From Hymenoscyphus infarciens (lineage: Eukaryota > Ascomycota > Leotiomycetes > Helotiales > Helotiaceae), in contig LLCB01000095.1 of assembly GCA_001414345.1 (NCBI GenBank), forward strand, positions 121,876 to 185,875: a stretch of 64,000 nucleotides of DNA, read 5' to 3'. The notes under the pieces were generated by a model. It did no database searches. It saw only the letters and a list, made by a program, of their open reading frames with translations, and was not told the origin of the DNA. Shown here piece by piece: positions 1 through 10,719 of the stretch. Both the position numbers and the translations under genes were made by a program. Position 1 is the stretch's first letter, and each line of letters begins with the position of its first letter.

Positions 1-988
1 GAATTCATTGTATGCTGTTCGAAGGTATGGTAGGGTAGCAAATGTAAGACCTGGTGAGGGTGGCCAGTGATAAATGTCTCGATGTGAGGGGTTGATGAAG
101 TACTGAAGAATAATGTTAGCCTGAGAACTGAGCATTGAAAGGAGCGGTATATCTTACAATAGATATCATGAGAGGAAAGACATAGTCTGACAATTTGGTC
201 CTTGCCAGTATTATAGTTGGGCCGATTAAAGGAATAGTAGCCCAAGGTTTCCAATGTCTTAATGACCCAGCTGCGATTTGTGGAAAGAATGGATCTGTAC
301 CCGTCATGAGGTTCCAAAGGGCATTCAGCGGACTTTGAGGGCGAGGAAACGCAAGACCCGCGTGTTCCCCCATATCCAGCAGGATCTGAGTCGCCTCCTC
401 TTGCCCAAAGACAATGTATATTGTGTTCACGCCATACACAAACAGACCCGCATACCCACAGCCCAGAATGCTACTTACGGCGGTTGGGAAGATGGCTCTC
501 TTCGCCAGAGATTGAAGACGATCATAGATGTTGACTATGGGATCTTGAGGCCGCTGGATCTTGATCTCTGCTTTGCACACCGGGCACACGATTTTATGGG
601 GCGATGAGATATCTCCCGTCTTGGGAGCCTCTTCGTCGGCAATCCATTCCAGCAGGCACTCGTCGTGGGCATCTAGGGAACATGGGCACGCTTTCCTCCA
701 CTTCGTGTTTGGTTCATCTTCTGTCTCGTCCATTTGGCAGATCCAACACTTCTTGGGCTCGACTTCTTCTGGCGGTTGCGGCGATGGCGTTGGAGGAGAA
801 GCTGGAGCAGATCGAAACTGTTCGGAGTAATTGACCCAGGAATCTAGAGCCATACCAGGCACATCGTCTGCTGTTGTGTCTGCAGTTGTATCCGGCATGG
901 CGGTTGCCTCTGATGGCTCTTCGGGGGTTGCGGGATGAGGCTGAACGGAGTGGAAGGCTCCTGGGACTGGTTGCGGAGCTGAAGACAT
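1..988 (-). CDS. RING-CH (MARCH-type) zinc-finger membrane protein, partial
   Basis: Probable membrane-bound E3 ubiquitin ligase. The N-terminal ~80 residues are Pro/Ser/Thr-rich and low complexity. A C4HC3 RING-variant follows at about residues 80-140: CWIC, then CPC, HDECLLEW and CPVC. A hydrophobic stretch after it (SSILGCGYAGLFVYGV) looks like a membrane segment. The reading frame appears to stop at 116, but a 37-nt GT..AG intron (121-157, phase 0) restores it. Exon 1 is 158-988. Exon 2 is 120 down to the window edge and reads ANIILQYFINPSHRDIYHWP without a stop, so the 3' end lies outside. Start: the ATG at 986-988, the first in frame. The upstream region is shared with the divergent glycosyltransferase gene. 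The family call rests on the zinc-ligand spacing; ligase activity is inferred. Confidence 0.8.
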
Positions 989-1806
989 TGCGATGGGGAT
1001 ATAAAGCTGAGAGAGTTTAGGATGGGATGGCTCAACAGTACTTCATCGCGGACGGTTTGTAGATTTGAATGGCTGGTCAGTTTGTTGGTTGGTCGATCTG
1101 AAGTCTGGTTGATACTGAAGTTGTTGATCCCCGAGTCGAGTCGAGGCGCAGAGGCGAGAGAGGAGAGAGAGGAACCGGGGATCAGCCGTTGGTGGTGAAC
1201 CTAAGGCAGGCGAGGCAGGCGAGGCAGGCGAGGCAGGCGAGGCAGGACAGGGCAGGGAACCAGCCTGGCTGTGGCTCACGCGAGGTTTTGGAACTGAACC
1301 AATACGGAGGGAGGTTCCAGACCCTTTTTCTTTTTTTCCTACAACTATCTGGATTGTGTTTCAGCTGTCAACTTCAACTATCAACAGCTTCATTATTTTC
1401 CCAATTCGGTCCGTTGAAGAGCCTTCTTTTTCCCTCTTGTACTCTTGGCGCTATCCCTGCACGTGTCCTCGTACAGCAGCGGAGAAGACCCTGCGAAGGA
1501 GACCTGTCAAAAAAGGTAAAAAGCGTGCTTTAGCGAGATCCATTTCAAGTCTGCTTTCTTTCAATTGGTCTTTTTATACGTAATATCCGCAATCTACTCG
1601 CATAGTACGCCGCACCTGCACCTGGGAGGCAAAGTGAGGTGAAGTGAAGTGAGGATGTTGGATCGTCGGATGGAGCCTGGCGCGCCCAGTCGCAAGACCC
1701 GGTCGTGAATCCATCCCCCTTCACCTCGACATCCTCACCTCGCTTTGCTTCGCTATCAATTTCTCTCTCTTCGCTTCGAGCTTGTTAGACTACATGTAGG
1801 CGCATC
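989..1806. other. Divergent intergenic region
   Basis: This 818-bp stretch separates two head-to-head genes and should hold both promoters. It has a GA/GC-rich tandem repeat at 1206-1250 and pyrimidine-rich tracts near 1330-1345 and 1755-1775. No convincing coding frame is seen; the overlapping short frames simply translate the repeat. Confidence 0.5.
1206..1250. repeat. 9-bp minisatellite (gcaggcgag)
   Basis: Four perfect tandem copies of gcaggcgag are followed by one variant copy (gcaggacag), in the promoter region between two divergent genes. It is short and probably polymorphic between strains. Confidence 0.85.
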
Positions 1807-3402
1807 ATGATCATGGTTCGACGACAGCCCCTCCTTATTGTGATCTTTCTTACGATATTCGTCGGGATAGTTTTTACAGGCCGCTATGGGGTCCGGGAAG
1901 GATCGCAGCTGAAGCCCCATATAGAAAAGGTCGAAGAAAAGGTCGGGCAACTTCTACGACCAGCTTCGTCCGCGGAAAAGGTGCCACTGGAGCCATGTGA
2001 AGAACATCTGGGCTGGCTGGAACCGTATTCCTTTTCCTACCCCATCAAATACGTCTCCCGCGATATCGTGGCCATCCCTTCTCCAGAAAAGCAACGTCCA
2101 GCCCTCACCAAGATCGATGAACCCCTTCTCGCGGACTTCAATGTCGTCGACTTATCCAAGTCGCAAATACTCAAGAGTCCCAAATGTCTACCTCCGTTAT
2201 CGCTCAATGTCTCTCGAGTCGCCGTGACACCACCAGATGCTTCGAATATGATTTTTGGACTACAAACTACAATGGGTCGTCTCAAGAGTACAGTCAAGCA
2301 TCTTGCTCGCTGGTTACCGAACACAAATGCAAGACTTTACGCCATTGTCATCGAGTCCGAGGAATCTGCCGCAGATGGTGCCGAGATGGCGGCTTTGGAA
2401 AAGGACTTTGCGGATCAGGGGATGAACGTTACGGTCATGCACCCCGTGAGCCCTGTCGACAGCTTCGCTCAAAGATATTTCTCATTGGTGAGTGTCATGT
2501 ATAAAGCCAGGGACGACAAGACGGATTGGGTGGTGTGTATCGACGACGATACCTTCTTCCCCAGCATGCACGATTTGGTGGAAATGCTCAAAGATCACGA
2601 CCCAAAGAAACCACAATACATTGGGTCCTTGAGTGAAGACTGGTGGGCTGTCAATCACTACGGACTGATGGGTTTTGGTGGTGCTGGAATTCTACTCTCG
2701 ACACCACTCGCAAAAGTGGTAGATGAGTTTACTCCAGAAGATAAACAACATTTGCGTACAAGTGCAGGAGATGTCAGTGTGATGGACTGCATATACGCAC
2801 ATTCGACGACGAAACTCACACACATTGCGGGATTACATCAAGTGGACATGCATGGGGATCTCTCGGGTTTTTACGAATCCGGAAGGGAAATGCTCTCTCT
2901 GCACCATTGGAAAGAAGGAAGTGCTGCGGGATATAAGCTCGAGATGGAGAAGATGCACTTGGTGGCCAACATCTGCGACAACTGCTTCTTGCAGCGATGG
3001 CACTTCAACAACGAATTCATTCTTAGCAACGGCTTCTCGATAGCACAATACCCACAAGGTCAGATTTCTGGAAAGAAACCTGGTGGTGTTTTGGGTACTG
3101 GTGTTGGTGGAATTGTTGACAAAATCGACCTCCAAGCAATGGAACATACTTGGGGAGACGATATCATTGTTCTCCATTCGCTTGCGCCAATTCGAGATAA
3201 AGTTCCAGATGATGTCAAGGTTGGATACAAATTGTTGGATAGCATGTTGGTTGACAGTGACCCAGAAGGCCACAAGATAAAAGATACTGTGAGACAAGTA
3301 TACTTCAAGGAAGGAGGTGAAGGAGAGAAGGATACTGTTATGGTTTTGAATTGGCATGCTGGGTCCATACCAGAACCACTACCACCGGCCGAGAACCCCT
3401 GA
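1807..3402 (+). CDS. Type II membrane glycosyltransferase, GT31/Fringe-like
   Basis: Predicted 531-residue Golgi-type glycosyltransferase in one exon. A short basic N-terminus (MVRRQ) precedes one hydrophobic anchor at about residues 7-24 (PLLIVIFLTIFVGIVFTG), then a lumenal stem and catalytic domain. The nucleotide-sugar/metal site is the acidic motif in WVVCIDDDTFFPSMHDLVEM near residue 245. It is followed by the GSLSEDWW and GFGGAGILLS blocks typical of Fringe-like fungal GT31 proteins. The start could be 1807 or the in-frame ATG at 1813; the second gives a more usual N-terminus. The donor and acceptor sugars cannot be told from sequence. No introns or damage are seen. Confidence 0.8.
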   Translation: MIMVRRQPLLIVIFLTIFVGIVFTGRYGVREGSQLKPHIEKVEEKVGQLLRPASSAEKVPLEPCEEHLGWLEPYSFSYPIKYVSRDIVAIPSPEKQRPALTKIDEPLLADFNVVDLSKSQILKSPKCLPPLSLNVSRVAVTPPDASNMIFGLQTTMGRLKSTVKHLARWLPNTNARLYAIVIESEESAADGAEMAALEKDFADQGMNVTVMHPVSPVDSFAQRYFSLVSVMYKARDDKTDWVVCIDDDTFFPSMHDLVEMLKDHDPKKPQYIGSLSEDWWAVNHYGLMGFGGAGILLSTPLAKVVDEFTPEDKQHLRTSAGDVSVMDCIYAHSTTKLTHIAGLHQVDMHGDLSGFYESGREMLSLHHWKEGSAAGYKLEMEKMHLVANICDNCFLQRWHFNNEFILSNGFSIAQYPQGQISGKKPGGVLGTGVGGIVDKIDLQAMEHTWGDDIIVLHSLAPIRDKVPDDVKVGYKLLDSMLVDSDPEGHKIKDTVRQVYFKEGGEGEKDTVMVLNWHAGSIPEPLPPAENP

Positions 3403-4284
3403 AAGAGAAGCACTTATTATATACACCAAAGCGCAGTAACATGGGTTTCAGCATTTTGGAACGGCGTTACTGGCATTCGAAGGAGGCATCGTTCGTGTTT
3501 TTAGGATACCTTGGGGGGTTTGTTCCGTCGTCTAGGATATTGTTATCTTGGATTGAAAGGGAGGTTTGATAGGGATACGACATACTAATAGCATAATAAT
3601 ACTGTACAAAAATGATTATCACGATTATCTGGTTTCCTTTCTTTTGTATTTTCCTCATTCAAGTTCAGCTTCAAAGCCCCACATGGAAAAAGCCCCACTG
3701 AGATATCTGAACTCCTCGAGTGAGTGAGAAGATACAAGAACTCCAAGAACTCATTCCAGAATCGATTGAACAAAAATAGAATGCGCAAGTGTGCGGATAA
3801 CAAGATTCAAAACTCAATTGATCCGAGCTCGCGACCAATTAAGCAAGATCTCTTGAGGGGTCACTGCAGACTTAATTGCTAATAGTGGGGCTCGATCTTG
3901 AACTCGTGGGGACGTACAAATCGGAACTCTACCTAAGTACCCTCAGTTCCCAATTTTCTCCTGCACATCAAGCTTTAATTTCTTTCCCGATCTTAGACCC
4001 GGAATGTCATAGTTATGACAAGCTACTTACCCAAATCGATGTCTTATCCCACGCGAATCCATATCTAAGTGAACGGTTCAATGACCGGGAATTTCCAACT
4101 TGGTGGGACATCTAGGACTAAGTGCGGGGCAAATGGTCGAGCGGGGCAGATACTATCATCATTGAGGCTGGATCTTATTTGAATCCTCCTTCCTCCCACT
4201 TTTAGAATCTTTTTCTCTCTCTCTCTTCCTTCTTCTTTACTCCTCTCGAACTTCACAAATCATTGTTGAAAGAAAGAAGTCAAG
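3403..4284. other. Intergenic, nothing recognised
   Basis: This stretch holds the 3' flank of the glycosyltransferase gene and the 5' flank of the MetE-like gene. The CT-rich stretch at 4204-4250 just before the next ATG is a typical fungal core promoter/5' UTR tract. The small frames here show no family features. Confidence 0.5.
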
Positions 4285-5647
4285 ATGTCGCTCCACCGTA
4301 ACCCCCCTTTCAGAGCCGAACACCTGGGATCTCTATTGAGACCTAAGGACTTCTTGAAAAAGAGAGCGGCTTTTGAGAGTAAGGAGATTGGACAGGAGGA
4401 GTCGACCAAGGCGGAGAATGAGGCTATTAATGAGGTCGTTGAGGTGCAGAAGGAGGCGAGATTTAGTGCTATTACTGATGGGGAGTATCGGTATGTTCCC
4501 CTTTTTCTCTCGTTGTGTCTCTCATCTGTTTTGATATGGGTTGAGTTGAGCAGAAACTGATGAGACAGACAGACGCGCAGTCTTCTGGGGAACTTTCTTC
4601 GAAGAACTCCAAGGAATGACCGAAATCCGCAATCCCTCAATGGATCTCTTTCGATCCTATGTTCCCGACATCGCAGGCTTCATCGAGAAGGGTCATAAAC
4701 CAGGACAATCATGTCTCTGTACCTCCAAGATCAGCCACAAAGGAAAAAGTACACTTGTTGATCAATTCGAGTACCTCAAGACTTTGACTCCAAAGGAGAA
4801 ATGGGGAGAGATTAAATTGACCATGATTGCGCCTCCTTGGTATCATTTGAGATATAAGGATGGCAAGGCATACCCTAAGGATGTTTATAAGAATGATGAG
4901 GAGTACTTTGCGGATATCGCGAAGGCGGTTAGTACTGAGTTGGATATTCTTTATGCAGCTGGCGTGCGAAATGTGCAGTTTGATGATCCTAATTTTGCTT
5001 GTAAGTCCCATTACCTCCATCTCTTAATTTTACATCACGATGTATGAGAGAAATTAGGGACTGACGCGAGATTAGATTTCTGCTCCGAGAAAATGCTTTC
5101 CGGCTGGGTCGAAGACAAAACCAACACCAAAACCGCCGAACAAACCCTCGACTCTTACATAAAATGCTACAACGACTCCATCGCCGCTCACGCCTCCAAG
5201 ATCCACTTCGGCCTCCACATCTGTCGCGGAAACTTCATGGGCTCCCGTCATTTCTCCGAAGGCGGTTACGACCGTATCGCCACAAAGTTATTCCAAGATC
5301 TGAACGTGGCAACCTATTACCTTGAATACGACACCCCTCGCGCCGGAGGCTTCGAACCTCTCCTCCATTTGCCAAAACACAAGAATGTTATTTTGGGGGT
5401 TATCACGAGTAAATTCCCGGAATTGGAGGATAAGGAGAAGATGAAGGCGAGGATCTTTGATGCTGCGGATGTTATTGCGAAAGGAGCGGGGACGGATAGG
5501 AAGGAAGCTTTGGGACGGATGGGTGTTAGTCCTCAGTGTGGATTTGCTAGTCATGAGGAGGGGAATTCGTTGGGGTGGGAGGATATGAAGAATAAGTTGA
5601 AGTTGGTGAGGAGTATTGCTGATGATGTTTGGCCTGGTGAGCCATAG
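4285..5647 (+). CDS. Cobalamin-independent methionine synthase-like protein (MetE C-terminal/UROD fold)
   Basis: Three exons: 4285-4490, 4573-5000 and 5076-5647. They join in frame to 401 residues. Intron 1 (82 nt) ends after CAG at 4572, which gives the family block DGEYRRAVFWGTFFEELQGM. Intron 2 (75 nt) gives DPNFAYFCSEKM. The opening FRAEHLGSLLRP, the block VRNVQFDDPNFA and the C-terminal MGVSPQCGFASHEEG match the MetE C-terminal domain. In that domain a His, a Cys and the terminal SPQCGF Cys bind zinc; here HICRGN and PQCGF are candidates. At ~400 residues it lacks the N-terminal half of true MetE (~765 residues). It is therefore a MetE-like paralogue of uncertain substrate rather than the main methionine synthase. 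Composition swings from C-rich to G/T-rich inside each exon. Confidence 0.9.
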
Positions 5648-7385
5648 GCTCTCTCGTAATAGGAAAAGGTTCTGGGTAAGTATGTGGTCCTGGGAGACGG
5701 CGAAGAACGAATCAACCTCGGCATAAAAGGTATTTTAAGTATGTAAAAAAATTCAAAAGTTCAACACTTGGAAATGGGAGAAGCAAAGTCCCGTCAATGA
5801 AAGGGTCGACTCGAGGAGCGCAAATCTTCGTATCTGAGATAATGTGGGGAAGTGACTACCCTTCACCCGCGGTGAGCAAAGGAGAGAACTCAATTAGCGA
5901 GACTTCCATTTCCAAAGCTCCTGCAACCACTAAAAGCAACAAACCCAGAAGAAGAAGATTCAAAACTCAATCAATCAAGAATTCACACAACATAGTAAGG
6001 AGATTTCTCAATTTTGGTTCGACGGGGGGTGTTGGCATTCGTAAAGGTTCGCTACCAACCAACAGTCGAGAGACAAGATAACCTTCGACCTCAAAGTTCT
6101 AGCTCTGATATCCATGCAGTGATCTAGAACGAAATTTCCAAGTCGGTACTTACTCCATACCAAACTACCGACCTCATCCTTACGCGAAAATCCCCGATGA
6201 GGATCCCCATCCCAGCATCTTCATCTACAACTCCCCAACCCATTGGTCCACTCGGACATCACCCCTCAAATCCCTTTTGCACAAGCTAATTACCTGGTCT
6301 AACTTGCACCACTTTTACGAGCTCCCCCTCAACTCCCGTCGTATATCGGTTGCGACCCCTGTAACAACTGTACAGTCAAGCATTGGTAAGAAGTTCGTAA
6401 AAATCCATCACCGCAACGCCTCACATCTCTTCAAAAATCACTTCGAAAATATGAGGAAAAGAAAAACTCCCGATCTCGCTCCCGAATTGAACACCATTTT
6501 GAGAGTGCTCCGTAAGTATCCGTGATAAGGTGTTCGACCAGGAATGAAGAAGTTCGGCAAGTAACCCTGTAGTTCGGGAAGGAAAAGCTTGGTTCCTGAA
6601 GTCCCTGACCTGAAGTGGAGCAGGTATAAAAGGGAACTCATTGGCTTGTCGACCAGAACGTCCACTAACAAATGTAACCATGAAATAATTGATCTCATAC
6701 CCCTCGAACTCGTCACCTTTCGTGTGATTTGAAGCCATAGGTGGAAAGTTTTTGGTAATGGCAAGGTAGAAAAAGCTGAGCCTCCCCTTCCCATGTCAAC
6801 AGGCACTCTCAAAGAAACGGAAAGAAAGAAGGAAAGCACTCATTGGCTCCCGTCCTTTACCAGAAGGTGGACATCCATATTCAAGGGGGGCAATGTCCAC
6901 ACAACCACAACTTCCGCAAGCGAGCAACCATGTACCCCACACCTCCCCTGAACATCACTCCCTCCTTTTCACCGCCCTGTATAATAAAAGCCCATCATGC
7001 AGACATAAAAAGAATGACAGATAATCTACACCACTTAGAGAAGGCAAACCAGGTCCCATGCTGGAAAAGGAATAGTAATTTGTGTGTAGTAATATGGATG
7101 ATATCGAAAGCTCACTTATGATCTTTTGTGGGGTAGTTTAGCCTATTTAACTCGGTGGGATCCCGAGAATGTTTGTGTGAGGGAAGGTGTGTCTTGATAT
7201 TTTGCCGGATTTGGAAGGATTTTTCTTTTTTTGGCACGTGGTGATGGGCTTTGTCGGTTTTTTGTGTATATATGAGGGGTGTAAGGTTGTATTTGGAGGA
7301 GGGATTTGAGCCTTGAAGTAGGCTTGATATTTCTTTTCCTCTCTAAACTTGAGAATCTGAGTTTTTGTTGAAACGATAAGACATT
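5648..7385. other. Intergenic, no supported gene
   Basis: 1.7 kb of ordinary composition. Frames of 80-130 codons exist on both strands (for example 6277-6525, 6438-6839 and 6843-7121), but none shows family motifs, consistent splice joins or a distinct codon pattern. I see no repeats or RNA genes. Confidence 0.4.
7235..7275 (+). promoter_or_regulatory. Candidate promoter: CACGTG box and TATA-like element
   Basis: A palindromic CACGTG (7235-7240) and a TATATA stretch (about 7267-7273) lie 110-150 bp upstream of the ATG of the secreted protein at 7386. That spacing suits a fungal promoter. CACGTG is the core bound by bHLH factors. Function is inferred from position only. Confidence 0.35.
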
Positions 7386-8407
7386 ATGACACTAGTACTT
7401 TCTCTCACCGCTCTTTTATTAGCTGCAGTGCCTGCTCTTGCTTGGGATACTCCAAGTTGTATGTCTCCAAACCCAGTTTTCGTTTTCAAAACTAAGATGA
7501 GTAGATTGTGCATCAAATGAGGATAGTGTTTCCAGCTTACTGCACCCGTAAGTAAAATCCCACGATAATTCGAACATAATAAAAACAAACACTAATCTCC
7601 AACCAGCTCCCAACCCTTCGACGCCTCGGCCTACTGCTCCCAATTCCTGGGCCCAACATCTTATATCCACACAGCCGTAACCACAATAATTGGTCCAACA
7701 ATAACCCTCACCTCCATAACGCGTACTACGACAACAGCAACAAGGACCAACACAATCTCGAGCACCGTAACAGCACTATGCCCAACACCAGCAGCAAATT
7801 CGAACTTGCAATGCAACATCTCTGGAAACGGGAATTCGAATAATTTGATAAGTTATAAGGAACCATTTGATTCGATATCCTGTCATCAGGGGTGTTTGGG
7901 GATGGATAGCTGCAAGAGTTTTCAGATCGTGAATGATAATGGGTTGACGAGGTGTAACTTTTATAATGGTGATGTAGCGGAAGTTGGCTTTCCTGATGCG
8001 AAGAATGTGGCTTTCTTGTTTGATAGGGAGTGTGGGAATTTATTGCCTGTATGTTTTTCTCTAACTCCTTCAGAAGTACTGGCAAGAGTGAAATTTGAGA
8101 AGAGACTAATAACAAACAGGCAGGATGCTCAGCACCGTTGCCAGCTGCTACAACAGCGGCGCCAGCTCCGCAAGCAGCACTCATGAAACGAGATGATATT
8201 CCATTCCCAACATTCCTTCATATGGGTGCTGAGGCACTATACATCCTCTGTTCTTGTGTCGTTACGAGTGCGAACCCGACGAAGACGATTATTCAGAGCG
8301 ATACGCTCAGTGTCAATAGCTACACATCCGTAACGAGGGTAGTGACAAACGTTTTCACTGTGACGGAGAACCCGAACTGGAGTACGGTTTACACCAGCGC
8401 TTCATAA
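7386..8407 (+). CDS. Secreted cysteine-rich protein with Apple/PAN-like domain
   Basis: Four exons: 7386-7458, 7502-7547, 7607-8048 and 8120-8407. They join without a frame break to 282 residues. Introns are 43, 59 and 71 nt; intron 1 ends at CTAAGATGAG, just 3' of a good branch site. Residues 1-19 (MTLVLSLTALLLAAVPALA) form a clear signal peptide. A Thr-rich segment follows (TSITRTTTTATRTNTISS), probably O-glycosylated. Then comes a Cys-patterned module at about 120-185 (LQCNISG, SCHQGCLGMDSCKSFQI, TRCNFYN, DRECGN). This spacing and the C-x-F core resemble fungal PAN/Apple domains, which bind protein or carbohydrate. No GPI signal or membrane segment is seen, so it is probably extracellular. 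A second Thr/Val-rich tail ends the protein. The exon 1/2 join was chosen because it is the one that keeps frame. Confidence 0.72.
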
Positions 8408-8725
8408 TTTCTGGGTGATAGAAGTGATGCCTGATGAGAAAAATGGGATACATGTAATCATATTGGGAGGTGGGGTTTAAAGCAGAAGGCGGTAAAAGAT
8501 ATGGACTTGGGAGTCTATGGATGCTTTAAGTTATGCAAAAAATAATTATCATGTTTCTCAAGAGACAACTTATCCCCCAGGCGTGAAGGCTGTGATTATT
8601 TCATAAGAAATGTAGACAGGACTTGAGGAACCAAAAGTACATGGACTTGCGCTCCTGCTGACTTCATCCTAGAATTGTGAAGAACAGTACACCGGCTGAC
8701 ACCACGAAATTTCAATCAAGAATCA
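8408..8725. other. 3' flank, nothing recognised
   Basis: About 320 bp after the secreted-protein stop. It is AT-leaning non-coding sequence with no recognised element. Confidence 0.4.
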
Positions 8726-9387
8726 ATGGCAGAATGGCAAAACGGATACTGTTGGAAAAAGGAATTTCCTTCAATCAACCTCCCAATCCATAAAATCACA
8801 AGAACACACACAGTGAAAAAGAGACGAGCAAAAACAGCAGATGGAAAAAAACACCCCCAACTCACCCTCCTCCATCTCGGACCCCTCATTCCGCCGGCTT
8901 CTCAACCCGAAAGAATTCCATCCCAAATAAATGCCGCAATCCGTCTTTCCGCCCAAGAAACCTCCGATATCCGTCCCTCACCCCTGAAAACATCCCATAC
9001 TCAACAAACACCACCCCATACCAGCCCCGAAATCATTCCACATCCCTCCTATCTGGCCACATTACCATCGATGGAAATCTTTATCCGACGGGCGGATAGT
9101 CTCGGCTTCTCTGCGATGTGCAACAAAGCCTCGTTTAGGTTTTTGACATGTAGGTTTCGGGAGAGGATGCGGCGGATAAAAAAATTGGTTTGGAGATGAT
9201 AGGGGGAGGGCGGATATTTGTTTAGGAGGTGGGTGATTGTTTTGTTGGGGATTGCAGGGAGTTATTTCGGGGCTCGGATGGCGGGCGGGCGGATCGGGGT
9301 CGGGTCGGAAGCGGCACGGAATGGCGGCTTCACGTCTCTCCTCTACCTCCTCGCTCAAGAGTATGGTACCCCCTTTTACTATTGACA
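8726..9387 (+). CDS. Doubtful gene, structure unresolved
   Basis: I do not recognise a family. An open frame runs 8726-9199 on the + strand. Composition shifts from strongly C-rich (8850-9060) to G-rich (9170-9330), as in the true exons of this window, which argues for coding. A 108-nt intron with donor GTAGGT near 9150 and acceptor TTGCAG near 9258 would join it to a second frame. That frame contains GARMAGGRIGVGSEAARNGG and ends in TGA at 9387. Without splicing the same frame meets TGA and TAG at about 9197-9202. The first exon could instead begin at an ATG near 8841 in another frame. A 149-codon frame lies on the opposite strand (9062-9511) and cannot be excluded. Confidence 0.25.
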
Positions 9388-9689
9388 GCACCCTACCCCC
9401 GTAGCGGTATCTTGTTTGAACAGCTTTGCTTGTGCTTGATCGTTGATGAATCTCTGAGAATAATGAAAGCAATACTCCGTCCCAAGTATAGACGCCATTT
9501 AAAGATATCATGGCTGATTGATATGTGTTGATGGAATCCCCGAGGTATCAAAGATCGAGCACAAGCAAGTTCTCGCCAATGCCCTCCTAGGTTGCAAAGA
9601 GCTTGCAATGGGGAAGAGGCTATCATATGGAGCGGAACCACTGGAAGAGAACCTTCCCCCGTCGATTCGATTTCGACGACAAAAATCGT

Positions 9690-10110
9690 ATATATAAAGA
9701 GTGTGAAAAACTAGGTATAGTCTTGATATAGATTGCTTTATATGAATATTCAAAGTATATACGCGAGAGAGAAAGTGAGAGAAGTGAATATAAAAAGTGT
9801 TCTATTTCCTATATAAAAAAGTGACAATTTACGATATATAATTTATAGTTTAGTCGTTTCCGACTTGTAGTATATATGAGATACTACACTTCTTATATAA
9901 ATTGATAAACAAGCTTATAAGTTCTTTATATTTTAAATTCCAAATTAATATATAGTAAAATATGTAAATAAATTTAAGATTTAAATTACAACTTATCTAT
10001 TAAACTACTTATAAATGTTTCTAATAAAGAAAAACTTTTTTCTATATAAAAACCTTATTTTAAAAAATAAAAAGACTTATAAGTCTATTATATTTAGAAT
10101 TATAAATGTT
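9690..10110. repeat. AT-rich RIP-like scar of an unidentified repeat
   Basis: An abrupt block of nearly pure A/T sequence with dense TA and TATA dinucleotides lies between ordinary-composition flanks. This is how small transposon remnants look after RIP. No LTR, inverted repeat or protein motif can be recognised, so the element type is unknown. Confidence 0.5.
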
Positions 10111-10719
10111 TTGGTTATGCCACAAGTTAGGCAGAGAAGGAACGATCTCGAGCCCGTCTCCAAGTGGAGGTGGTCGAGTTGAGGAGAGAAGAAGCAACCT
10201 CCAGACACGCAGTGACCAACCCATGGTTTTCCCCCCGCCTCAATTCTGGGCTCGTCTAAACCTCAATTCCGGTCTGCTGATGGTTGCCTCTTTTTCTCTG
10301 ATCTTTTAAGGAACTATAGAAGCAATGTTAGGTATGCTGTTAAGAGCTCCTAGACTGAGCTTGTCACTCCAGGTTGTTCTGGGTACATGAACAGGCTCAT
10401 GCTATTCCTGTACGTATACGAGCAAGTTGGGAGAAAGGAGAAAAACACAAGTGTGCGATATGCCTTTGAAATAAATCTGATGTACTTACGCACTACAACA
10501 GTTTAGAGCCCGCTGCAAGTACCTATGACCTGGGTTTGGGACTCGAAGCTTACGCGGGACCGGGAGGGCAGTATCGACCTTGATGGTCACTCCTTCCCGC
10601 GTTGTTGCGCTACCTCAACCTCTGACCTCTGATGGAAGAGTCGTTCGGGTTTTCTTGCTCCCCCAAACACAACAAGAATCCAGCACGATAATGCAAAACT
10701 CCACCTCCTCAACCCCAAC
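10111..10719. other. Intergenic upstream of the SIM-motif gene
   Basis: Ordinary composition returns here. A 67-codon frame at 10106-10309 starts inside the AT-rich scar and has no features. The region just before 10720 is C/A-rich, typical of a 5' UTR. Nothing else is seen. Confidence 0.4.

Noticed and set aside
2833..3413. Minus frames inside the glycosyltransferase gene
   Set aside because: Antisense shadows with no domain features under a well-supported gene.
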